Of a stretch of 17,797 nt of DNA, positions 12,562 to 17,797 are shown in pieces. Both the position numbers and the translations under genes were made by a program. Position 1 is the first letter of the stretch, and each line of letters begins with the position of its first letter. The DNA is from Dehalococcoidia bacterium. GTDB lineage: Bacteria; Chloroflexota; Dehalococcoidia; Dehalococcoidales; Fen-1064. Below the pieces are notes generated by a model, which ran no database searches, was not told the origin of the DNA, and saw only the letters and a program-made list of their open reading frames with translations. Where the stretch lies: positions 1 through 17,797 of the forward strand of contig JAUYDN010000041.1 of NCBI GenBank assembly GCA_030691775.1. The letters run 5' to 3'.

Positions 12562-15000
12562 ATGAAACAGGAAAAATTTACCGAGCAAGCGCAGGAAGCA
12601 CTGGCACAATCACAGGAGCTGGTGCGTAGCTTTAAACATAATCAGTGGGATGTTGAACACGTCCTGCTGGCTCTGCTTCAGCAGGAGAAAGGGCTGGTCG
12701 GGCAAATACTGAGCCAGCTACGTGTCAACGTAGCCCCGGTGAAAGAGCAGGTGGAAGCCACGCTCAACAAAATGCCCAAAGTCGCTTATGAGACCGGGCA
12801 GATTTATGCTACTCCCAGGATACAGTGGCTCCTTCAGACAGCCACGGGTGAGGCTGAGAGGCTGAAAGATGAGTATATCGGTACGGAGCACCTGTTCATA
12901 GCCATAGCCGGCGAGCAGAATGGTGAATCGGCAAATATTCTCCGGCGGCTCGGCGTCGACCAGGAGAAGGTGTACCGCGCCCTTCAAGAGATTCGCGGCG
13001 GACACCGCGTCACCGACGCCAGGGCGGAGAGCAAGTACCGCTCCCTGCAAAAGTACAGCCGTGACCTCACGGAGCTGGCGAGACAGGGCAAGCTCGACCC
13101 GGTAATCGGGCGTGAGGAAGAGATAAAGCGTGTCATGCAGATACTTACCCGCCGCACAAAGAACAACCCGGTCATCGTGGGTGAAGCCGGCGTCGGTAAG
13201 ACCGCTATCGCCGAAGGTCTGGCTCAGAAAATAGCCGCCGATGATGTCCCCGATTCGCTGAAGGGCCGCCGGGTGGCGGCGCTGGACATGGGCGCGCTGG
13301 TGGCTGGTAGCAAGTTCCGCGGCGAGTTCGAGGAACGGCTTAAGGCAGTCATGGATGAGATACGCGAGTCCAGGGGCGAAATCGTTCTATTTATAGATGA
13401 AATTCATACCGTAGTCGGCGCCGGGGCGGCTGAAGGTGCCATTGATGCCAGCAACATGCTCAAACCGGCGCTGGCGCACGGCGAGCTACAGTGCATCGGC
13501 GCTACCACTCTGGATGATTACCGCAAGCATATCGAGAAGGACAAGGCGCTGGAGCGCCGTTTCCAGCCGGTATTCGTGGGCGAGCCGACCGTCGAAGCCA
13601 CCATCGAGATGCTCAAGGGACTCCGCCCCAGGTATGAGGCGCATCACAAGGTGAAGATTACCGACGCAGCGCTGGAGGCATCCGCCAAGCTGGGCAAGCG
13701 CTACATCGCGGACAGGCACCTGCCTGATAAGGCGATTGACCTGATTGACGAGGCGGCAAGCAAACTGCGCATTGACGCCGAGAGCGCACCGCCCGAGGTC
13801 AAATCACTGGAAGGGCGCATCAAGCAGCTTACCAACGAGGAGGAGGCTGCGTCACAGCGGCAGGACTACGAAGGTGCGGCTAAGATAAAGGCAGAAAGAT
13901 TGGCTCTTGAAGAACAGAACAAGCGAGCCAAGGGCGATTGGCTGAAGAAAGAGAAGATAGACGCGGTGGTGGACGAGGATAATATCGCAGAGCTAATCTC
14001 CAAGTGGACCGGCATACCGGTGTCGCAGATGCTGGAAGGCGAAGCCCAGAAGCTCGTTCACATGGAGGAGCGCATTCATGAGCGCTTGGTAAACCAGGAG
14101 GAGGCAGTAAAAGCCATTTCCGAGGCAATCAGGAGAAGCCGCGCCGGACTGAAAGACCCCAGAAGACCCATCGGCAGCTTCATGTTCCTGGGTCCCACCG
14201 GCGTGGGAAAGACCGAGCTGGCGCGCACGCTAGCCTGGTTCATGTTCGATGATGAGAATGCCATGGTGCGCCTCGATATGTCGGAGTACCAGGAAAGGCA
14301 CACCGTATCCCGCCTCATCGGCGCGCCGCCGGGCTACGTGGGATTCGAAGAGGGCGGTCAGCTTACCGAGGCGGTAAGACGCCGTCCCTACCGCGTCATC
14401 CTGCTGGACGAAATTGAGAAGGCGCATCCGGAGGTGTTCAACGCCCTGCTGCAGATACTCGATGACGGACGTATGACGGACGGTCATGGCAGGACGGTAG
14501 ACTTCAAGAATATCGTGGTCATCATGACCAGCAACGCCGGCGTGGAGCTTATTAAGCGGCAGAGCGCAATCGGTTTTGCCACGCCAAAGCCCAACGCTAA
14601 GGCTCTGAAGGAAAGCTACGATGACATGAAAGACAAGGTCATGACCGAGGTCAAGAAGCTCTTCCGTCCCGAGTTCCTGAACCGTCTCGATGACATCATC
14701 GTCTTCCACGAGCTGTCCAGGGAGCAGTTGAACAAGGTCATCGAGCTAATGGTGAAGGACCTTCAGGCACGCATTGCCGAGCGTAAGATAAAGCTGGAGC
14801 TGACGGAGAAGGCTAAGTCCTGGCTGGCTGATGTCGGCTATGACCCGCAGTACGGCGCCCGTCCGCTGAGAAGGGCGATAGAGCGCTACGTGGAGAACCC
14901 GCTCGCCACCAAGATTCTCAGTGGAGAGTTCAAGGAGGGAGACACGGTAAAGGTGGACCTCGTGGGTGAGGCGCTGACCTTTACTACCAAAAAGCGATGA
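12562..15000 (+). CDS. clpC: Clp ATPase, ClpC type (unfoldase of ClpCP protease)
   Basis: 812 residues, the size of ClpC (ClpB is longer). The double Clp N-domain (about 1-145) is followed by two AAA+ modules. First module: Walker A GEAGVGKT (207-214), Walker B IVLFIDE (274-280), ERRF (331-334). Second module: Walker A GPTGVGKT (544-551), Walker B VILLDE (612-617), FRPEFLNRLD (701-710). The middle region is short (about 410-470) with a UVR-like helix (LEGRIKQLTNEEEAASQRQD, YEGAAKIKAERL) instead of the long ClpB coiled coil. IGF at 670-672 lies where ClpC carries its ClpP-docking loop. It should therefore unfold substrates for ClpP, although automatic annotation may name it ClpB. It is co-transcribed with dnaJ and hspR. 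Confidence 0.9.
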   Translation: MKQEKFTEQAQEALAQSQELVRSFKHNQWDVEHVLLALLQQEKGLVGQILSQLRVNVAPVKEQVEATLNKMPKVAYETGQIYATPRIQWLLQTATGEAERLKDEYIGTEHLFIAIAGEQNGESANILRRLGVDQEKVYRALQEIRGGHRVTDARAESKYRSLQKYSRDLTELARQGKLDPVIGREEEIKRVMQILTRRTKNNPVIVGEAGVGKTAIAEGLAQKIAADDVPDSLKGRRVAALDMGALVAGSKFRGEFEERLKAVMDEIRESRGEIVLFIDEIHTVVGAGAAEGAIDASNMLKPALAHGELQCIGATTLDDYRKHIEKDKALERRFQPVFVGEPTVEATIEMLKGLRPRYEAHHKVKITDAALEASAKLGKRYIADRHLPDKAIDLIDEAASKLRIDAESAPPEVKSLEGRIKQLTNEEEAASQRQDYEGAAKIKAERLALEEQNKRAKGDWLKKEKIDAVVDEDNIAELISKWTGIPVSQMLEGEAQKLVHMEERIHERLVNQEEAVKAISEAIRRSRAGLKDPRRPIGSFMFLGPTGVGKTELARTLAWFMFDDENAMVRLDMSEYQERHTVSRLIGAPPGYVGFEEGGQLTEAVRRRPYRVILLDEIEKAHPEVFNALLQILDDGRMTDGHGRTVDFKNIVVIMTSNAGVELIKRQSAIGFATPKPNAKALKESYDDMKDKVMTEVKKLFRPEFLNRLDDIIVFHELSREQLNKVIELMVKDLQARIAERKIKLELTEKAKSWLADVGYDPQYGARPLRRAIERYVENPLATKILSGEFKEGDTVKVDLVGEALTFTTKKR

Positions 15001-15002
15001 TA

Positions 15003-15011
15003 TGCTATAAT
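15003..15011 (+). promoter_or_regulatory. Extended -10 promoter after clpC
   Basis: TGCTATAAT (15003-15011) is a perfect extended -10 element starting 2 bp after the clpC stop codon. No -35 box is evident. It would give the membrane-protein gene a transcript of its own. Confidence 0.5.
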
Positions 15012-15085
15012 GGGATTACTCTCGGAGTGAATGGAGAACTGAGATTAGTTCCAGAGTAAGGTACATACTGCTGAGCGCCCTTTTC

Positions 15086-15634
15086 ATGGTGCTGACGGTA
15101 GCCGGACTGATAGTCATTATCTACTTCTGGCACTACATCACCGGACTTCAGGCATACGGCTACCTCGGCGCTTTTTTAATGGCTCTGGTTGCCGGCAGCA
15201 GTATCCCGATACCGATTTCCTACATCATAGTGACCTTCACCCTCGGCGGCATACTTAACCCCCTGCTTGTTGGCGTGGCTTCCGGGGTTGGTGCCGGCCC
15301 CGGCGGCACGTTGGTTTACCTTTTCGGTCGCGAAGGCAGCAGGTTCCTGCCCCGGGTCAACCACTTCTCAGTTGATGATGCCGCCAACTCCCACATGGCA
15401 AAGTTCGTTTACTGGGCGCAGAAGCGCGGCTCCATAGTGGTCTTTCTCATGTCCGCCATTTTCAATCCCATGTTTGCGCCCATGGCTATCACCATGGGGG
15501 CACTGCGCTTCCGCCTGGTCAAGTTCTTTGCTCTATGCGTAGCGGGTAATATGGTGAAGAGCCTGCTCATATCCTACGCCGGCTATTTCGGCATAGGTAC
15601 TCTGTTGCGCTGGCTTCAATACCCATTTCCCTAA
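15086..15634 (+). CDS. VTT/DedA-like integral membrane protein
   Basis: 182 residues from the ATG at 15086. Hydrophobic helices at about 1-18, 25-60, 105-130 and 135-170 surround the conserved pattern AGSSIPIPISYIIVTFTLGG, then GVGAGPGGTLVYLFGREGS and FNPMFAPMAITMGALRFRLV, as in VTT-domain (SNARE-associated/DedA/YqaA-like) proteins. Related proteins support membrane homeostasis or lipid scrambling; the substrate here is unknown. The reading frame stays open upstream to 15011 and encodes SRVRYILLSALF just before the ATG, a natural positively charged start of the first helix. GGAG (15033-15036) stands 7 nt before an in-frame ATT at 15044, so the true protein may be 14 residues longer with an ATT start; the ATG has no good Shine-Dalgarno. 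Confidence 0.75.
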   Translation: MVLTVAGLIVIIYFWHYITGLQAYGYLGAFLMALVAGSSIPIPISYIIVTFTLGGILNPLLVGVASGVGAGPGGTLVYLFGREGSRFLPRVNHFSVDDAANSHMAKFVYWAQKRGSIVVFLMSAIFNPMFAPMAITMGALRFRLVKFFALCVAGNMVKSLLISYAGYFGIGTLLRWLQYPFP

Positions 15635-15929
15635 ACGGAATGTTAAAGAGAGGCGAATGCCCCTAGTAAAAAACTTCAATTATATGGGGAGACGAAAAAA
15701 CGGGGCGTCTTAGAGGGGTTCATCCTGAAGATTCACCCTGAAGGGTGCGGACCCTTCTTAAGAAATATTTCCTCATTGGCGTGGTAGGCAACAGGGGTGC
15801 AGTCCGCCAGAGGCGGACGAGAGGGGACTTCGTCCCCTCTCTAAAATCTACTTCCCCTTCCCCTTCGCAAGGGGAAGGGGATACAAGGGGATGGGGTCGT
15901 TAGAACATCCTTAAAATAGGAGGCAAGAT
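15635..15929. other. Intergenic stretch with hairpins, no gene
   Basis: No credible reading frame. It holds a CACCCT/AGGGTG hairpin (15734-15739 and 15742-15747), a TTCTTAAGAA palindrome (15755-15764) and the strong three-hairpin cluster at 15802-15880. The last 12 bases carry the Shine-Dalgarno of the methyltransferase gene. Confidence 0.6.
15802..15880. repeat. Second cluster of three GC-rich hairpins (REP-like)
   Basis: GTCCGCC/GGCGGAC (15802-15808 and 15812-15818), GAGAGGGGAC/GTCCCCTCTC (15819-15828 and 15832-15841) and CCCCTTCCCCTT/AAGGGGAAGGGG (15854-15865 and 15869-15880) all have 3-nt loops. The second and third repeat the order and words of the cluster at 2768-2831. Confidence 0.7.
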
Positions 15930-16484
15930 ATTTTCGCCAATTTTGAGAAGCTGATATACTTCCTTTTCGGCACCAACGCCGTCATCGGTCACCAGATAAA
16001 AGACCAGCTCAGGATGCTCAAGGACATAGTCCCGCCTATCTTCCAGGGGCGTGAGATGGATGACCTTGGTTGCGGCGATGGCAAGCTGACGGTGCTGGTC
16101 AAGGACGTGTTCCTGCCCAAAAAGATACGTGGATTTGACGTTAGCGCATCCCTGGTCAAGCGTGCCAGAGCCAGGGGAATCATGGCTGAGGTGCAGGACC
16201 TGGAGAAGGGCTTACCACACGGGGAACTGGCGGTGATGTGGGGCGTCCTGCATCACCTGAAAGACAAACAGGCGTGCCTTAAGCGGATAAAGGAGAACTA
16301 CGAGCTGGCTTTCATCAGGGAGCCGGTCAAGAACAGGTTCATGGACGGCTGGGAGATGGGCAGACCCCTGGTGCGGGAGCAGATTGAACACCTGGTTCAT
16401 GTGCACATGTCCAGCGCGCAGACCTTCTACTACGGACATTGCATCTTCATATTCTATGTCTCACCCGGAGCGCAGAGGCGATAG
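15930..16484 (+). CDS. Class I SAM-dependent methyltransferase-like protein, probable ATT start
   Basis: The first ATG (16014) gives 156 residues but has no spaced Shine-Dalgarno. Upstream the frame is open to a TAA at 15912 and reads FANFEKLIYFLFGTNAVIGH then QIKDQLR directly into MLKDIVPPIF, which looks like real coding sequence. A perfect AGGAGG (15918-15923) stands 6 nt before an ATT at 15930, giving 184 residues. Motif I is DDLGCGDGK (about residues 44-52 in this numbering), followed by the acidic strand end GFDVSASLVKRA and a motif-IV-like MWGVLHHLKD. It should bind S-adenosylmethionine; the substrate is unknown, and the protein is short for a complete Rossmann methyltransferase. It may alternatively be a gene whose ATG was lost. 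It converges with the hydrolase gene at 16521. Confidence 0.7.
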   Translation: MFANFEKLIYFLFGTNAVIGHQIKDQLRMLKDIVPPIFQGREMDDLGCGDGKLTVLVKDVFLPKKIRGFDVSASLVKRARARGIMAEVQDLEKGLPHGELAVMWGVLHHLKDKQACLKRIKENYELAFIREPVKNRFMDGWEMGRPLVREQIEHLVHVHMSSAQTFYYGHCIFIFYVSPGAQRR

Positions 16485-16520
16485 CGGAGATTGTTTAGCA
16501 CCAGAATCGAGCACAAACAA

Positions 16521-17060
16521 CTACTTCACTATCTTGATGATTTCTTTGAATTTGGCGCCCTCCGCCGCCTTGAGGAGCTCAAACAGCGCCATCTCGGTAC
16601 AGGTCAGCTTAGCGCCCTCGCCCTGTAGCCTGGCAAAGCCGATATCCCGGTTTCTCGCCGTCCGCGATGACACGCAATCGGCGACAATCTGCACCTCATA
16701 TCCCTGAGCCATCAGGTCCATCGCCGTCTGGTAGACACAGACGTGAGTCTCGATGCCGGCGATAAGAGCTTGCTTGCGGTTCAGCTTTTGAAGCTCCTGC
16801 GCAAACTGCGGGTCACCGCAACAGCTAAATGCGAACTTGGGAATCGCCGGGATGCCGGTCAACAGTTGCGCCAGTTGCGAAATGGTCGGACCCAAGCCTT
16901 TAGGGTTCTGTTCGGTAACTATTATCGGTACTTCCAGCACCCGCATCCCCCTGACAAGCCTTTGCAGGTTATCAAAGAGCGCCTCCTTTTCATACATGGC
17001 TTGAGCCAGGTTACCCTGCACATCGATGAAGACCAGGAACGTGTTATCCAGCCTGAGCAT
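16521..17060 (-). CDS. Isochorismatase-family cysteine hydrolase
   Basis: 179 residues from the ATG at 17060, chosen because AGGA lies 5 nt upstream; an in-frame GTG at 17081 would add 7 residues. The catalytic triad of the family is visible: D13 (FIDVQ), K75 (IPKFAF) and C108 (GIETHVCVYQTA). VADCVSSRTARNRDIGFARL and the preceding VQIV segment are typical of YcaC-like members. The protein hydrolyses an amide or similar bond, but substrates in this family range from nicotinamide to isochorismate and many are unknown. It is divergent from the UbiB-family gene and convergent with the methyltransferase gene. Confidence 0.88.
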   Translation of the reverse strand: MLRLDNTFLVFIDVQGNLAQAMYEKEALFDNLQRLVRGMRVLEVPIIVTEQNPKGLGPTISQLAQLLTGIPAIPKFAFSCCGDPQFAQELQKLNRKQALIAGIETHVCVYQTAMDLMAQGYEVQIVADCVSSRTARNRDIGFARLQGEGAKLTCTEMALFELLKAAEGAKFKEIIKIVK

Positions 17061-17096
17061 ACATGTCCTTTCTAAAAACACTATTCTAGAAATAAT

Positions 17097-17125
17097 ATAT
17101 TAGCAGGCTTTTAGCAGGGTAACAA
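17097..17125 (-). promoter_or_regulatory. Promoter of the isochorismatase gene with TTAGCAGG direct repeat
   Basis: On the minus strand TTGTTA (17125-17120) and TAATAT (17102-17097) have a 17-bp spacer, 37 bp before the ATG. On the plus strand TTAGCAGG occurs at 17100-17107 and again at 17111-17118, 11 bp apart, filling the spacer on one DNA face. This looks like a two-site operator. Confidence 0.6.
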
Positions 17126-17146
17126 CCCCGCTTATATAGAACTCTA

Positions 17147-17175
17147 TTGCTAATCAAACCAATTGGACATAAAAT
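17147..17175 (+). promoter_or_regulatory. Promoter of the UbiB-family gene
   Basis: TTGCTA (17147-17152) and TAAAAT (17170-17175) are 17 bp apart and lie 44 bp before the TTG start at 17219, back to back with the promoter of the divergent hydrolase gene. Confidence 0.5.
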
Positions 17176-17218
17176 AGCGTAGAATAGATTGTAGTGATAC
17201 GGAGTACCGGAGGAGAGC

Positions 17219-17797
17219 TTGCCGAGGCTGATAACACCGGGCATCGCTTTCAGGCATTTGAAGCGCTACCGCCAGATTGTGGGCGTGCTGGTGAAGTACG
17301 GCTTCGGAGAGTTCTTCGGGCAAATCCGGCTCTGGGAATACGTGACCATTGAGCGGCGGCTCTTCCGCCGCAACGAGGAGTTCGCCCACCTGTCGCACGC
17401 CCAGCGCCTGCGCCTGGCTATGGAGGAGATGGGTCCGACATTCGTCAAGCTGGGACAGATGCTGAGCACACGCCCTGACCTGGTGCCGCATGAGTTCATC
17501 GTTGAGTTCGAGAGACTGCAGAACCGCGTCGCTCCGGTGCCCGCCGCAGTTGCCAGGGCTGTCATTGAGTCCGACATGGGTCGCCCTATCAGTGAAATCT
17601 TCTCCCATTTCGAGGATGAGCCACTTGCCGCCGCCTCACTGGCGCAGGTGCACCGTGCCACCATCAACGGCGAGCAAATGGTGGTCAAGGTTCAGCGCCC
17701 CGGCGTGGCTGAGATGATAGAGGTAGACCTGGCTATCATGCGCAATATCGCCCTCCTGATGCAGCGCTACCTCAGTGAAGCCTTTGCGATAAATCCG
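17219..17797 (+). CDS. UbiB/AarF/ABC1-family atypical kinase, partial (C-terminus beyond right edge)
   Basis: 193 codons are visible, from a TTG start with GGAGG (17209-17213) 5 nt upstream to the window edge. The sequence carries the family landmarks: an N-terminal region with EFFGQIRLWEYVTIERRLF, the KxGQ motif in PTFVKLGQMLSTRPDLVP (K77-Q80), the Ala-rich replacement of the glycine-rich loop in AAASLAQVH (137-145), and the nucleotide-binding Lys in VVKVQRPG (K157). UbiB-type proteins are membrane-associated ATPases needed for isoprenoid-quinone biosynthesis or lipid movement; in organisms without ubiquinone the role is less clear. The catalytic HxD region lies off the window. Confidence 0.85.
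   Translation, partial: MPRLITPGIAFRHLKRYRQIVGVLVKYGFGEFFGQIRLWEYVTIERRLFRRNEEFAHLSHAQRLRLAMEEMGPTFVKLGQMLSTRPDLVPHEFIVEFERLQNRVAPVPAAVARAVIESDMGRPISEIFSHFEDEPLAAASLAQVHRATINGEQMVVKVQRPGVAEMIEVDLAIMRNIALLMQRYLSEAFAINP

Noticed and set aside
12562..15000. Naming the unfoldase ClpB
   Set aside because: The long ClpB middle coiled coil is missing, the total length is that of ClpC, and an IGF ClpP-docking loop is present.
17061..17081. GTG start seven codons upstream for the isochorismatase-family gene
   Set aside because: The ATG at 17060 has AGGA at a proper distance and begins directly with the family core.

Overview
The window looks like a chromosomal segment of an uncultured bacterium with moderate GC. 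Three things fit Chloroflexota, most likely a Dehalococcoidia-like lineage: the HspR-type regulator sitting between dnaJ and clpC, the style of the hot-dog and VTT-domain proteins, and the many short palindromic dispersed repeats between genes. This placement is inference from gene style, not a marker-gene result. I saw no rRNA, tRNA, CRISPR array or intact transposase.

Layout. (1) 1-1135: two divergent regulators, an ArsR-family gene cut by the left edge (minus strand) and a MerR-family metal-type gene (plus strand). The MerR gene has a textbook 19-bp-spacer promoter around a perfect 15-bp palindrome and is followed by a 29-residue Cys-x-Cys-x-Cys peptide gene. (2) 1252-2178: a hot-dog/MaoC-like protein with its own promoter. 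(3) 2179-3535: about 1.35 kb without a convincing gene, packed with hairpins and repeated short words, ending in a strong promoter and a leader. (4) 3536-9092: a complete five-gene peptide/nickel-type ABC importer (binding lipoprotein, two permeases, two ATPases), with a 13-bp perfect stem-loop between the binding-protein gene and the first permease gene. (5) 9093-9483: a heptamer tandem repeat, a 136-bp palindromic dispersed element and a promoter, leading into two tandem SnoaL-like paralogues (to 10408). (6) 10498-11136, minus strand: a RelE-like toxin and its antitoxin. The antitoxin seems to start on a GTG at the predicted transcription start, and repeated operator-like words lie around the promoter. 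(7) 11241-15000: dnaJ (with half of the usual zinc domain), an HspR-like MerR regulator and clpC, tightly packed as one protein quality-control operon. (8) 15003-16484: a VTT/DedA-type membrane protein and a small SAM-dependent methyltransferase, separated by another hairpin cluster. Both genes read open upstream of their first ATG and have a well-spaced Shine-Dalgarno before an ATT codon. (9) 16521-17797: divergent isochorismatase-family hydrolase (minus) and UbiB/AarF-family kinase-like gene (plus, cut by the right edge), each with a recognisable promoter.

How parts work together. The importer genes form a functional unit, with the hairpin probably setting the ratio of binding protein to membrane components. 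DnaJ, HspR and ClpC form a likely stress operon in which the regulator controls its own chaperone and unfoldase partners, although no classical HAIR operator is visible upstream. The metal-type regulator and the CxCxC peptide may form a minimal metal-sensing and metal-buffering pair; I consider this the most novel candidate system in the window, along with the possible ATT-start genes.
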